Notes: generated by a model not told the origin, from the sequence alone. Shown: positions 1-10,141, numbered from the stretch's first letter. The stretch: DNA of 64,000 bases from JADJOM01 sp046327715 (GCA_046327715.1 JAXLXY010000002.1:186001-250000); one strand, 5' to 3'. Numbers and translations are program-made.

Positions 1-1396
<1,396 letters not shown>

Positions 1397-1409
1397 GCCA
1401 GGGCCGTCC

Positions 1410-2789
1410 TCAGCTGGAAAAGAGTTCGCGACAGACGGACACCAGGGCCTGCGCGTCCGCGTCCGTCGGGGCCTCCGCGATGAACCGCACGATGGGTTCG
1501 GTCCCGGAGGGCCGCACATGCACCCAGCGGTCTGACCATGCAAGCCTCAGTCCGTCGCGGGAATCCGGCACCGCGTCCGAAAAGCGGGCCTTCAGGCGTG
1601 CGTAGACCGGAGCTAAGTCGTTGCCACGTGGTGCTTTGGCCTTCACAATCCGGTACCGTGGCTGCCCCCCCACCAGCGAGGTCACCGACTGTCCCGTTGC
1701 TGCAAGCAAGTGCAGGATCAGTGCCACACCGACGGGGGCGTCCCGGCCGATGTGCAGCGAGGGCAGAATGACCCCCCCATTCCCCTCACCGCCGATCAAC
1801 GCCCCCTCGTCCCGGATGGTGCGGGCGACGTTGGCCTCGCCCACCGGGGCCCGGACGAACCGGGCGCCCCCCAGCCGGGCGGCATCCTCGACCACCAGGC
1901 TGGTGGAAAGGTTCGCCACGACCGTCGGCTGGCCCGCCCGGCCGCGGGATGGCTCGGCGGAGTGCGAGAGCATGGCCCGAACCGCGAGGGCCAGCGTGTA
2001 ATCCTCGCCAATGGGGGCACCCGCCTCGTCCACCAGGGCCAGCCGGTCCACGTCGGGGTCCACCGCCAGCCCGATCGCCGCACCGCTCTCCCGTACCAGA
2101 CGCGACAAGTCGCCCAGATTCTCAGGGAGCGGCTCCGGTGGGCGCGGAAACCGACCATCGACCTCTGTATTGATGGCGTGGACCCGGCAGCCGAGCTGCT
2201 CGAGCAGGGAGGGCATGGTGGTGCCGCCAGCCCCCCGGACGCAGTCGAGCGCCACCACGAAGCGCCGCGCCCGGATGGCCGCGACGTCGATCATGGGGAG
2301 TGCCAGCACCTGGGCGAGATGCCGGGCGATCGCGCCGCTGTCCTCCCGCACCCCGCCGACCCCCTCCCAGCCGGTCCGGGGCGGGCCCGCCTCCGCCAGG
2401 GCGCGGACCCGGGCGCCGTCCGCCCCGTCGAGGAACACGCCATCGGGCCCCACCAGCTTGAGGGCGTTCCACTCGATCGGGTTGTGGCTCGCCGTGAGGA
2501 TGAGGCCCGCGCCGGCGTGGTGATGCTCCACCGCCAGCTGGACGGTCGGGGTCGGGGCGACGCCGACGTCGATCACGTCCACGCCCACCGACATGAGGCC
2601 CGCGGTCGCGGCCCTCGCGAACATGGGCCCGCTGGTCCGGGCGTCGCGGCCCAGCACCACGAGGGGCTTGCCGTTGGACCGGGCCCACGCGCCGAGCGCG
2701 GCGGCGTGCCGGGCGACGAGTTCCGGGGTGAGATCCTTGCCTACGATCCCCCGCATCCCGGAGACGCTGATCATCAGGGTGTCAGACAT
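1410..2789 (-). CDS. glmM: Phosphoglucosamine mutase
   Basis: Interconverts glucosamine-6-phosphate and glucosamine-1-phosphate, the step after GlmS, which is encoded directly downstream. The 459-residue protein has the alpha-D-phosphohexomutase layout: catalytic phosphoserine Ser101 in TASHNP, metal loop DPDVDR at about 244-249, and the phosphate-binding RPSGTEP loop near the C-terminus. An upstream extension of the frame is not needed: MSDTLMISVSG aligns with family N-termini, and a TACCTT -10-like element lies exactly six bases before this ATG with no Shine-Dalgarno, suggesting a leaderless mRNA. A phosphomannomutase role cannot be fully excluded from sequence, but the glmS neighbour supports GlmM. 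Confidence 0.93.
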   Translation of the reverse strand: MSDTLMISVSGMRGIVGKDLTPELVARHAAALGAWARSNGKPLVVLGRDARTSGPMFARAATAGLMSVGVDVIDVGVAPTPTVQLAVEHHHAGAGLILTASHNPIEWNALKLVGPDGVFLDGADGARVRALAEAGPPRTGWEGVGGVREDSGAIARHLAQVLALPMIDVAAIRARRFVVALDCVRGAGGTTMPSLLEQLGCRVHAINTEVDGRFPRPPEPLPENLGDLSRLVRESGAAIGLAVDPDVDRLALVDEAGAPIGEDYTLALAVRAMLSHSAEPSRGRAGQPTVVANLSTSLVVEDAARLGGARFVRAPVGEANVARTIRDEGALIGGEGNGGVILPSLHIGRDAPVGVALILHLLAATGQSVTSLVGGQPRYRIVKAKAPRGNDLAPVYARLKARFSDAVPDSRDGLRLAWSDRWVHVRPSGTEPIVRFIAEAPTDADAQALVSVCRELFSS

Positions 2790-2795
2790 GGCGGT

Positions 2796-2801
2796 AAGGT
2801 A
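2796..2801 (-). promoter_or_regulatory. Putative -10 element of leaderless glmM promoter
   Basis: TACCTT on the minus strand ends six bases before the glmM ATG. No good -35 hexamer is visible. The same TANNNT-N6-ATG spacing occurs before mutM, the SAM hydrolase gene and the outer-membrane gene at 39961. Confidence 0.45.
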
Positions 2802-2866
2802 GCGGCGGGGACGGCGAGGGAGGAGGGAGCGGACCGGGGGCCCGCGGGGGTCTGCCCCTGGCCCGG

Positions 2867-3904
2867 CTACCCGATCGGCGAGGCGGTGGCGGCGGGAGGA
2901 AACTCCAGCCGGAACGCCGCCACCACCTCGGCGTCGAAATGGCTCCCGGCGTGGGAATCGAGCTCCGCCAGCGCCGTCTCCGGGGTGAGCGAGGCCCGGT
3001 AGGACCGGTCGGTGGTCATGGCGTCGTAGGCGTCGGCCACGGCCACGATGCGGGCCGCCCACGGGATGCGCGGGCCCTCCAGGCGGTCGGGAAACCCGGC
3101 GCCGTCCACCCGTTCATGGTGGGAGCGGACGATCGAGAGCACCAGCGGGTTCTGCCGCACCAGCGGCGAGAGGATGCGCTCCCCGAGCACGGTGTGGGCG
3201 CTGATCGAGGTGAACTCCTCGGACGTGAGCGGGCCCGGCTTGCGCAGGATGGCCTCCGGCGTGCCGATCTTGCCGATGTCGTGGAGCGCCGCCCCCAGCC
3301 GGATGTCCTCCAGCGCCTGCCCCGAGAAGCCCATCCGCGCGGCCAGCCGCTCGGCGTAGTGGCTCACCCGGGTCGAATGGCCGCGGGTGTAGGGATCCTT
3401 GGCGTCGAGGGCCTGCACCAGGGTCTGGACCCCCTCGAGGAACATCTCCTTGATCCGCGCGGCCTGCTGGTCCACCAGCCGCTCCAGGTTCTGCTGGTAG
3501 AAGCGGTTCTGCAGCTGCAGCTCCCGCTTCTCCAGCGCGCGGCGGATGCGGGACTGGATCTCGCCCAGCAGCGCGGGCTTGGTGATGTAGTCGAGCGCCC
3601 CGGCCTGCAGGCAGGCCACCGCGGTCTCCGCCTCGCGGATGCCCGAGAGCATCACGACCGCCATGTCGGGAAAGCGCTTGCGCGCCTCGCGCAGCAGGCC
3701 GAGGCCATCGAGGCCGGGCATGGAGACGTCGGAGACCAGCAGGGGGAGCTCGCCGGTCTGGTCGAGGATGGTGAGCGCCTCGATCCCGGACCCCGCCTCG
3801 AGGCAGGCGAGCCCCAGCCCCTCGAGCACGTGCGCCATGGCGCGCCGCAGGTCGGGATCGTCGTCGGCGAGCAGGCACAACGCGGGCCCGCTGCCGGGGG
3901 GCAT
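2867..3904 (-). CDS. Response regulator with HD-GYP phosphodiesterase domain (copy 1)
   Basis: Two-component output protein predicted to hydrolyse cyclic di-GMP. From the chosen start (MPPGSGP, 345 aa) the receiver domain covers residues 8-125 with acidic pocket DDD at 14-16, phospho-acceptor Asp59 and Lys109; the HD-GYP domain covers about 155-335 with HDIGK (208-212), HTVLGE, HHE (262-264) and DGAGFP. The GYP signature reads GFP, a common tolerated change. The frame stays open another 39 codons upstream, but that stretch is Arg/Pro-rich and unlike a receiver start. It lies 147 bases after a close paralogue on the same strand. No histidine kinase is adjacent. Confidence 0.9.
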   Translation of the reverse strand: MPPGSGPALCLLADDDPDLRRAMAHVLEGLGLACLEAGSGIEALTILDQTGELPLLVSDVSMPGLDGLGLLREARKRFPDMAVVMLSGIREAETAVACLQAGALDYITKPALLGEIQSRIRRALEKRELQLQNRFYQQNLERLVDQQAARIKEMFLEGVQTLVQALDAKDPYTRGHSTRVSHYAERLAARMGFSGQALEDIRLGAALHDIGKIGTPEAILRKPGPLTSEEFTSISAHTVLGERILSPLVRQNPLVLSIVRSHHERVDGAGFPDRLEGPRIPWAARIVAVADAYDAMTTDRSYRASLTPETALAELDSHAGSHFDAEVVAAFRLEFPPAATASPIG

Positions 3905-4051
3905 GGCGGGTTCGGGAGTCGGCGGCGCGGGCGGCACCGATCCCCGGCGGCGAGAGGACGGCGTGGGGGGCACAACAGAGTGTCGCAGCCTGCGGCACCG
4001 CCGGGCGGTGACGGCGGTCACGCCCGGCGGTTCAGGTTGCGGCCACGGCGC

Positions 4052-5113
4052 CTAGACCGTCAGCGGCAACTGGCTCGGATCGGGGAAGGCGGCCAGGAAC
4101 GCCCGGACCACGTCCGGGTCGAAGTGGGTGCCGACGCAGCGCTCCAGCTCCTCCATCGCCGCCTGCGGCGTCCGGGAGGCGCGGTAGGCCCGGTTGGTGG
4201 TCATGGCGTCGAAGGCGTCGACCACGCAGACGATCCGCGCCTCGAACGGGATCTCGCCGGCGGCGAGCCGGTCGGGGAAGCCGCGACCGTCCATCCGCTC
4301 GTGGTGGTTGCGCACGATGCGCAGCACGGTCGGGTTCTCGCGCGCCAGCGGGGCGAGGATCTTCTCGCCGAGCAGGGTGTGCTCGGTGATATGGAGGAAT
4401 TCCTCGTCGGTGAGCGGGCCGGGCTTGTTGAGCACCGCCTCGCGGGTGCCGATCTTGCCGATGTCGTGCAGCTCGCCGCCCAGCCGGATCTCCTCCAGCT
4501 TCTCGCCGGTGAAGCCGAGGCGCACCGCGGTCTGCACCGCGTAGCGGCTCACCCGGATGGAGTGGCCGCTGGTGTAGGCATCCTTGGCTTCCAGCGCCTG
4601 GGCCAGGGTCTGCACGCCCTGCAGGAACAGCTCCTTGATCCGGTTGGCCTGCACCCGGACCCGGAGCTCGAGGTTCCGCTGGTAGAACCGCCGCTGCAGC
4701 AGCAGGTCGCGCTTCTCGAGCGCCTTGGCGACCCGCGCCCGCACCTCCTCCAGCAGCGCCGGCTTGGCGATGTAGTCGAGGGCGCCCTTGTCGAGGCAGG
4801 CCACGGCGGTCTTCACGTCGGACACGCCCGAGAGCATGAGCACCGCGGTGTCGGGGTACCGCCGGGTGATCTCCTCGAGCAGTTCCATCCCCGAGATCCC
4901 GGGCATGTTCACGTCGCTGATGACGAGCGGGACCTCCCCCTCCTCGGCCAGGAGCTTGAGGGCGGCGGCGCCATCGGGAGCCTCGAGGGGCGCCAGTCCC
5001 AGGAGCTGGGTGACCCGGGCGATCGCGGAGCGGACCGGGGCGTCATCGTCGACCACCAGGCAGCGCGGCGCCAGGGCGCGCGGTTCGAGGGCGGCAGCGA
5101 CCTGATCGAGCAT
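4052..5113 (-). CDS. Response regulator with HD-GYP phosphodiesterase domain (copy 2)
   Basis: Paralogue of the gene downstream of it, with the same receiver plus HD-GYP architecture in 353 residues. Visible residues are DDD at 22-24, phospho-acceptor Asp67, a receiver Lys in AKP, HDIGK at 216-220, HHE at 270-272 and RGFP. A helical linker at about 128-165, rich in Arg, Glu, Leu and Gln, joins the domains and is conserved between the two copies (both contain RFYQ.NLE). Transcribed divergently from the cystathionine gamma-synthase-like gene across 83 bases. The pair probably arose by tandem duplication and may respond to different kinases. Confidence 0.9.
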   Translation of the reverse strand: MLDQVAAALEPRALAPRCLVVDDDAPVRSAIARVTQLLGLAPLEAPDGAAALKLLAEEGEVPLVISDVNMPGISGMELLEEITRRYPDTAVLMLSGVSDVKTAVACLDKGALDYIAKPALLEEVRARVAKALEKRDLLLQRRFYQRNLELRVRVQANRIKELFLQGVQTLAQALEAKDAYTSGHSIRVSRYAVQTAVRLGFTGEKLEEIRLGGELHDIGKIGTREAVLNKPGPLTDEEFLHITEHTLLGEKILAPLARENPTVLRIVRNHHERMDGRGFPDRLAAGEIPFEARIVCVVDAFDAMTTNRAYRASRTPQAAMEELERCVGTHFDPDVVRAFLAAFPDPSQLPLTV

Positions 5114-5142
5114 CAGCCCACCCCTTCCCGCAGCGGCGGCGC

Positions 5143-5171
5143 TTGCTGCTCCCGGAACGGACGGGTAACCT
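5143..5171 (+). promoter_or_regulatory. Sigma-70-type promoter of the cystathionine gamma-synthase-like gene
   Basis: TTGCTG (-35, 5143-5148), a 17-base spacer and TAACCT (-10, 5166-5171), 25 bases before the ATG at 5197. Spacing is ideal; the hexamers resemble other promoters in this window. Confidence 0.5.
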
Positions 5172-5196
5172 TCGCCCGACCCGAACCCGGTTCCGC

Positions 5197-6360
5197 ATGA
5201 CTCAGCTTCGCGAAGACGATGCGCGGCATGGCTTTGCCACCCGCGCGGTGCACGCCGGCCAGGCGCCCGATCCGCTCTCCGGCGCGGTGATGACGCCGAT
5301 CTACCAGACCTCCACCTACGTCCAGGAGGGGCTGGGCCGGCACAAGGGCTACGAATACGCCCGCACCCAGAACCCCACCCGTGAGGCGCTGGAGCGGTGC
5401 GTGGCCAGCCTCGAAGGCGGCAGCCACGGCTTCGCCTTCGGCTCGGGGCTCGCCGCGCTGGACACCCTCCTCAAGCTGCTCTCGAGCGGCGACCACGTGA
5501 TCTGCGGCGAGAACGTGTACGGCGGCTCCCACCGCCTCATGGAGCGGGTCTACGGCCGGTTCGGCCTGACCTTCAGCTTCGTCGACATGCGCGACCCGGA
5601 CCGGGTGGCCCGGGCCATCACCCCGGCCACCCGGCTGGTGTACGGCGAGACGCCGACCAACCCCATGATGTTCCTCGCCGACCTCGAGGCCATCGGGCAC
5701 ATCACCCAGGCGCGCGGGCTGCTGTTCGCGGTGGACAACACGTTCGCCACGCCGTACTTCCAGCAGCCGCTGGCGCTGGGCGCCGACCTGGTGCTCCATT
5801 CCACCACCAAGTACCTCAACGGCCACAGCGACATGGTGGGCGGCATGCTGGTCACCGGCCGCGACGACCTGGCCGAGCGGATCGGGTTCCTGCAGAACGC
5901 CGCCGGCGGGGTGCCCGGACCGATGGACTGCTGGCTGTGCCTGCGCGGGCTCAAGACCCTGCCGCTCCGCATGCGGCAGCACGACGCCAACGGCCGCGAG
6001 CTCGCGGCCTGGCTGGTGCAGCATCCCAGGGTCCGGAAGGTCTACTACCCGGGGCTCCCCGATCATCCGCAGCACGCGCTCGCCTGCCGGCAGATGCGCG
6101 GGTTCGGCGGGATGATCTCGATCGAGCTGGGGGATGCCGCCCTGGCGCGCCGCGTGGTCGAGCGCACCCGCGTCTTCGCCCTCGCCGAGTCGCTGGGCGG
6201 CGTCGAGAGCCTCATCGGTCACCCGGCGAGCATGACGCACGCCTCCGTGCCCGCCACCCTGCGGCAGGCCATGGGCCTGACCGACAGCCTGGTGCGGCTG
6301 AGCTGCGGCGTGGAAGACGCGCAGGACCTGATGGCGGACCTGGAGCAGGCACTGGGTTAG
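5197..6360 (+). CDS. Cys/Met-metabolism PLP enzyme, cystathionine gamma-synthase/lyase type
   Basis: Trans-sulfuration family enzyme of 387 residues using pyridoxal phosphate. Hallmarks: YEYARTQNPTR near 53-63, GSGLAA at 82-87, NVYGGSH, PLP-pairing Asp180 in VDNTFATPY, Schiff-base Lys205 in HSTTKYLNGHSD, and the C-terminal LAESLGGVESLIGHPASMTHA segment. It could be cystathionine gamma-synthase, cystathionine lyase or O-acetylhomoserine-type sulfhydrylase; these cannot be separated from motifs alone. The ATG at 5197 is chosen because MTQLREDDARHGFATRAVHAGQ matches family N-termini and the promoter at 5143-5171 excludes the earlier in-frame start at 5143. It stands as a single gene before an intergenic stretch of 144 bases. 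Confidence 0.88.
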   Translation: MTQLREDDARHGFATRAVHAGQAPDPLSGAVMTPIYQTSTYVQEGLGRHKGYEYARTQNPTREALERCVASLEGGSHGFAFGSGLAALDTLLKLLSSGDHVICGENVYGGSHRLMERVYGRFGLTFSFVDMRDPDRVARAITPATRLVYGETPTNPMMFLADLEAIGHITQARGLLFAVDNTFATPYFQQPLALGADLVLHSTTKYLNGHSDMVGGMLVTGRDDLAERIGFLQNAAGGVPGPMDCWLCLRGLKTLPLRMRQHDANGRELAAWLVQHPRVRKVYYPGLPDHPQHALACRQMRGFGGMISIELGDAALARRVVERTRVFALAESLGGVESLIGHPASMTHASVPATLRQAMGLTDSLVRLSCGVEDAQDLMADLEQALG

Positions 6361-6504
6361 GCGGTTCGAGGGCAGGGCGACACGGCTCATGCGCCGGGAC
6401 GTCGTGCCGCCGAGCCGCCGAGACCTCCAGCCACCGATTCGTCGCATCCTGAAACCACCTATCTTTCGAGGCGTACGGACCTCGTCCCATACCACGAGCC
6501 GCTC
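6361..6504. other. Intergenic region before the M48 protease gene
   Basis: 144 bases without a supportable gene. TATCTT at 6460-6465 resembles the -10 elements seen elsewhere, about 40 bases before the ATG, but no convincing -35 is placed. A short GCCGCCGAG-type triplet repeat (about 6406-6421) recurs inside the ETF-QO gene near 62600-62640; I see no other significance. Confidence 0.35.
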
Positions 6505-7515
6505 ATGTCGATGCCAGCGCCACGCCCCCGTCGCACTTTTCCTGATATCGCCCCGGTCAGCTGGGAGCATCCGGCCGACCGCGCGGCCCTGCAGACCCTG
6601 CGCTCGGTCCCCGGCTTCGAGGAGATCACCCGGAAGATCCTGGCGTTCCTGGGGGGTGAGCGGGGCATCCGGCTGCTGTTCCAGGCCAACGCGATCCGGG
6701 TCGGACCGACCCAGTTCCCCAAGCTCTGGACCACCCATGTCGAAGTCTGCACGACCTTTGACTGGCCGACGGTCCCGGAGCTCTATGTCTCGCAGACGCC
6801 GGTGTTTAACGCCGGAGCCTATGGTGTGGACTCCCCATTTATCGTCCTGCACTCGGCCGCACTTGAATTGCTGGACGACGACGAGGTCCGGGTGCTCCTG
6901 GCCCACGAAATGGGCCACGTGATGAGCGGTCACGCCTTCTACCGGACCATCGCCGCCATCCTGTTCCTGGTCAGCGCCTCCGCGCTGCCCAGCCTGGCGG
7001 GTCTGGCCCTGATCCCGGTCAAGCTGGCGTTCCTGGAATGGTCGCGGAAATCGGAGCTCTCGAGCGATCGCGCCGGGCTGCTGGGGAGCCAGGATCCGAT
7101 CGCCGCGCAGAGTCTCTTCATGAAGATGGCGGGCGGGGTCCGCCCGGGCCTGCACGAGGGCCAGCTCGACCTCGACAGCTTCATGGCCCAGGCGCACGAG
7201 TATGCCACCAGCAACGAGGGGCTGGACGTACTCTACAAGGTGCTGAGCACGCTCATGGTGACGCACCCGATGCATACGGTCCGCGCGGCCGAGCTGCAGC
7301 GCTGGATCAGCCAGGGGGAGTACGACCGCATCGTCCGCGGTGAGTACACGCGGCGCGGAGCCGAGTCGCAGGAGCGGCCGCTGCGCGATGAGGTGAACGC
7401 GGCCAAGGACTACTACGCGCAGGAAGCGCGGGAGACGATCGGGCAGGTCGTGGACGCCGCCAGGAAGGCGGCCGAGCGCGCCAAGGACGCTTTCCGGAAG
7501 GCCCAGCAGACGTGA
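6505..7515 (+). CDS. M48-family zinc metallopeptidase
   Basis: 336-residue HtpX/Ste24-type peptidase. The zinc motif HEMGH is at 134-138 (two His ligands and the catalytic Glu), and a Glu in SRKSELSSDRAG (about 184) is the likely third ligand. A hydrophobic stretch at about 147-175 probably inserts in the membrane. The C-terminal 60 residues are charged, Ala/Lys/Glu-rich and helical. Unlike the second M48 gene in this window (htpX at 46890) it has no N-terminal pair of membrane helices. Substrate unknown. Its stop overlaps the purD start by four bases (GTGA), so the two are translationally coupled, though a functional link to purine synthesis is not evident. Confidence 0.85.
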   Translation: MSMPAPRPRRTFPDIAPVSWEHPADRAALQTLRSVPGFEEITRKILAFLGGERGIRLLFQANAIRVGPTQFPKLWTTHVEVCTTFDWPTVPELYVSQTPVFNAGAYGVDSPFIVLHSAALELLDDDEVRVLLAHEMGHVMSGHAFYRTIAAILFLVSASALPSLAGLALIPVKLAFLEWSRKSELSSDRAGLLGSQDPIAAQSLFMKMAGGVRPGLHEGQLDLDSFMAQAHEYATSNEGLDVLYKVLSTLMVTHPMHTVRAAELQRWISQGEYDRIVRGEYTRRGAESQERPLRDEVNAAKDYYAQEARETIGQVVDAARKAAERAKDAFRKAQQT

Positions 7516-8789
7516 AGATCCTCGTGGTGGGCGGTGGGGGGCGCGAACACGCGATCGCGTGGGCCCTCCACCGCGAAGCCCCCGGGGTCCGGCTGCTGGC
7601 CGCCCCGGGCAATCCCGGCACCGCGCAGGTCGCCACCAATCTCCCCATCGCTACCACCGATCTCGACGGCCTCGTCGCGGCCGTGGCCGCGCACGGCGTC
7701 GACTTCACCATCGTCGGGCCGGAGGCGCCCCTGGCCCTCGGGCTCGCCAACCGGCTCCGTGCCGCCGGGCACCCGGTCTTCGGACCCGATCGGGCCGCCG
7801 CGGAGATCGAGGCGTCCAAGGCCTTCTCCAAGGCGGTGATGGAGCGCGCCGGCGTGCCGACCGCCCGGAGCCGGACCCTCACCGACCTCACCGCCGCGCT
7901 CGGGTACGTCGACGCCCACCCCGAGCCCCTCGTGGTGAAGGCCTCCGGCCTGGCCGCCGGCAAGGGGGCCATCGTCTGCGCCACCCGGGCCGAGGCGCGC
8001 GAGGCGGTGCAGGCCATGCTGGGCGAGGGCCGCTTCGGCGACGCGGGCCGGGTGGTCGTGATCGAGGAATTCATGCCGGGCGAGGAGCTCTCGCTGCTCG
8101 CCATCACCAACGGCTCCGGCATCGAGCTGCTGCCCGCGGCGCAGGACCACAAGCGGCTCGGCGAGGGCGACACCGGCCCCAACACCGGCGGCATGGGCGC
8201 GTACGCCCCGGTGGCGCTCGCCACCCCGGCCCTGCTCGAGCGGGCGCGGCGCGAGGTGCTCGAACCCACGCTGCGCCAGCTCGCCGCGGAGGGCGCGCCG
8301 TACAACGGCGTGCTGTACGCCGGGCTCATGGTGGGGCCCGACGGCGGGCTCCGCGTGGTGGAGTTCAACTGCCGCCTCGGCGACCCGGAGACCCAGGTCG
8401 TCCTCCCGCTGGTCGAGGGTGGCCTGCTCGAGTGCCTGCACCGCGTGGCACGGGGTGAGGCCCCGAGCGCCCTGCGCGTGGGGTCCGGCGCCGCGGTGAC
8501 CACCGTGCTCGCGGCGCGTGGCTACCCCGATGACCCGGAGAAGGGCGCCGCCATCGAGATCCCGGCGACGCTGCCGGCGGGCGTCACGGTGTTCCACGCC
8601 GGCACCACCCGGGGTGAGGACGGGATCCTGCGGGCCAGCGGCGGCCGGGTCCTCAACGTCACGGCGGTGGCGCCGACCTTCGCCGAGGCGCAGGCGGCGA
8701 GCCGGGCCGGCGCCGCTGCGATTCGCTACGATGGGAAGGTGTTCCGGGGCGATATCGGCTGGCGGGAGGCGGCGCGGCGGAAAGTGTGA
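7512..8789 (+). CDS. purD: Phosphoribosylamine--glycine ligase
   Basis: Second step of de novo IMP synthesis: phosphoribosylamine plus glycine plus ATP gives GAR. The 425-residue protein has the family N-terminus KILVVGGGGREHA, the PGNPGTA loop, an ATP-grasp core with VKASGLAAGKGA and EEFMPGEELS, the GGMGAYAP segment and the metal-binding VVEFNCRLGDPETQ. The start is a GTG overlapping the stop of the preceding M48 gene. No other purine gene is adjacent (guaB is about 25 kb away). Confidence 0.96.
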   Translation: MKILVVGGGGREHAIAWALHREAPGVRLLAAPGNPGTAQVATNLPIATTDLDGLVAAVAAHGVDFTIVGPEAPLALGLANRLRAAGHPVFGPDRAAAEIEASKAFSKAVMERAGVPTARSRTLTDLTAALGYVDAHPEPLVVKASGLAAGKGAIVCATRAEAREAVQAMLGEGRFGDAGRVVVIEEFMPGEELSLLAITNGSGIELLPAAQDHKRLGEGDTGPNTGGMGAYAPVALATPALLERARREVLEPTLRQLAAEGAPYNGVLYAGLMVGPDGGLRVVEFNCRLGDPETQVVLPLVEGGLLECLHRVARGEAPSALRVGSGAAVTTVLAARGYPDDPEKGAAIEIPATLPAGVTVFHAGTTRGEDGILRASGGRVLNVTAVAPTFAEAQAASRAGAAAIRYDGKVFRGDIGWREAARRKV

Positions 8790-8879
8790 CGTAGCTCCTT
8801 GGGGGTTGGTGGTGCCGGCGTCAGCTTGGGGGCCCGACCTGCGGTCCCCTCTCGACCCTCACCCCCCTGGAGCGACGTG

Positions 8880-9260
8880 ATGCGCCACCTCCTCCTGTTC
8901 CCCCTGGCCGCCCTCACGGCCATCACCACGGTCTCCGCCTGCGGCGGCAGCGACAGCAACGGCCCCGGGAACCCTCCCGCCGCTGACGTCGCGATTGTCT
9001 CCGGCGCTGCCACCAAGGGTTTCCAGGCCTACGCCCCCGATACCATCCAGGTGAGTCTCGCCGCCGGCGGCACCGTCACCTGGCGGAACGACGACGGTCT
9101 CGGGCACACCGTCACCGACACCACGGTCGCGAACGCCTTCAGCGTGGCATTCAGCTCGAAGAACGACACCGCCTCGGTGGTCTTCGCCTCCACCGGCGAG
9201 TTCCCCTACAAGTGCAGCATCCACCCCGGCATGCGGGGGCTGGTCATCGTCGACCCCTGA
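8880..9260 (+). CDS. Cupredoxin-domain lipoprotein (plastocyanin/azurin-like)
   Basis: 126-residue exported type 1 copper protein, probably a periplasmic electron carrier or copper-binding protein anchored by lipid. The signal peptide ends in the lipobox VSAC with lipid-modified Cys21, followed by a Gly/Ser/Asn spacer. Copper ligands are all present: His76 in GLGHTVTDT, then Cys112, His115 and Met118 in YKCSIHPGMRG. The ATG at 8880 follows TGGAGCGACGTG; the upstream in-frame extension lacks signal-peptide character. It stands alone between purD and an ECF sigma gene. Its redox partner is not visible in the window. Confidence 0.88.
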   Translation: MRHLLLFPLAALTAITTVSACGGSDSNGPGNPPAADVAIVSGAATKGFQAYAPDTIQVSLAAGGTVTWRNDDGLGHTVTDTTVANAFSVAFSSKNDTASVVFASTGEFPYKCSIHPGMRGLVIVDP

Positions 9261-9520
9261 CCGGGCGGCCGCGCACCCTCGCCTCCGGCGGGGTGCGCGC
9301 ACGGCCGGCGGGGATTCCCAATCCCCGGATTGGGAAACTCCCATCGCCTCGTGACCGATTGGGACTGCGGCCCGCAGTCGGCGCCCGGTTCCGCTGCCAC
9401 AACTCCAGCTCCCACAAGCATTTCCAACACAGGCTCGGCGCTGCGGCGCCGCGGCCCGCGCCCTGCCTTTCCCTCGGTCCGTCCGCAGGCCATCAGACGG
9501 ATTCACCGATGGAGGGAGCC
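9261..9520. promoter_or_regulatory. Upstream region of ECF sigma gene with two perfect palindromes
   Basis: 260 bases with no supportable gene. Palindrome 1 (9315-9336): arms TTCCCAATCC and GGATTGGGAA, two-base centre. Palindrome 2 (9363-9379): arms GACTGCGG and CCGCAGTC, one-base centre. The octamer GATTGGGA recurs at 9328 and 9357. The centres are too short for good RNA loops, so these look like protein-binding sites rather than terminators. No T-run follows either. Confidence 0.45.
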
Positions 9521-10141
9521 ATGGCGAACCCCACCCCAGATACCGCGCTGTTCGAGGAGCTGCTTACCCCGGTGCTCGCACCGGCCTACCGCACGGCACG
9601 CCACTTCACCGGCAACGCCGCCGATGCCGAGGACGCGGTGCAGCAGGCTTCGCTCCTGGCCTGGCGCGCGTTCGGGCGGTTCGAGGTGGGCACCAACTTC
9701 CGCGCCTGGTTCCTGCGCATCGTCACCAACGTCTGCCGCTCCGAGTACCGCCGCGTCCGGCGGGCCCCCAACCGGCTCTCGCTCGACGACCCGGACATGG
9801 GCGACGCCGTGCTGGGCGCTGACGTCGCCGAGGCGCTGGGACCGGTGCCGGCCGACGTGGCGTACATCAGCGAGCTCGACACCCGCGAGATCGCCGACGC
9901 GCTGGCCCGGCTGCCGGAGGACTACCGCACGGTGTGCACGCTCTACTTCATGGAGGACCTGGCCTATCAGGAGATCGCGGCGATCATCGGCCGCCCGGTG
10001 GGCACGGTGCGGTCCCGGCTGCACCGCGGCCGGCGGCTGCTCAAGCAGTCGCTGCTGGCCCTCGCGGTGGAACGCGGGCTGGTCAGTGAGCCGGTGGGTG
10101 GGGTGGAGGAAGAGGAAGCGCTGGAAGTGCTGGTGGCGTGA
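9521..10141 (+). CDS. ECF-type RNA polymerase sigma factor
   Basis: 206-residue extracytoplasmic-function sigma factor. Region 2 (about 15-85) shows AYRTARHFTGNAADAEDAVQ and FRAWFLRIVTNVCRSEYRR; region 4 (about 130-185) shows LPEDYRTVCTLYFMEDLAYQEIA and RPVGTVRSRLHRGRRLL. The start is set at 9521 because GGAGGG at 9511-9516 lies just before this ATG; an in-frame ATG at 9509 would include that site. No anti-sigma gene lies beside it, which is unusual for the class; regulation may instead involve the palindromes upstream. It converges on the kinase gene, 13 bases away. The C-terminus ends in an acidic tail. Confidence 0.9.
   Translation: MANPTPDTALFEELLTPVLAPAYRTARHFTGNAADAEDAVQQASLLAWRAFGRFEVGTNFRAWFLRIVTNVCRSEYRRVRRAPNRLSLDDPDMGDAVLGADVAEALGPVPADVAYISELDTREIADALARLPEDYRTVCTLYFMEDLAYQEIAAIIGRPVGTVRSRLHRGRRLLKQSLLALAVERGLVSEPVGGVEEEEALEVLVA

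Noticed and set aside
1397..1409. glmS ribozyme
   Set aside because: Only 13 bases separate glmM and glmS.
5114..5196. SAM riboswitch before the cystathionine gamma-synthase-like gene
   Set aside because: The transcript leader after the promoter at 5143-5171 is under 25 bases, far too short.
2939..5200. Plus-strand open frame of about 750 codons
   Set aside because: Antisense to both HD-GYP genes; no recognisable domain.
5113..7275. Minus-strand open frame of 720 codons
   Set aside because: Antisense to the PLP enzyme and M48 genes, both confirmed by catalytic motifs; low-complexity translation.
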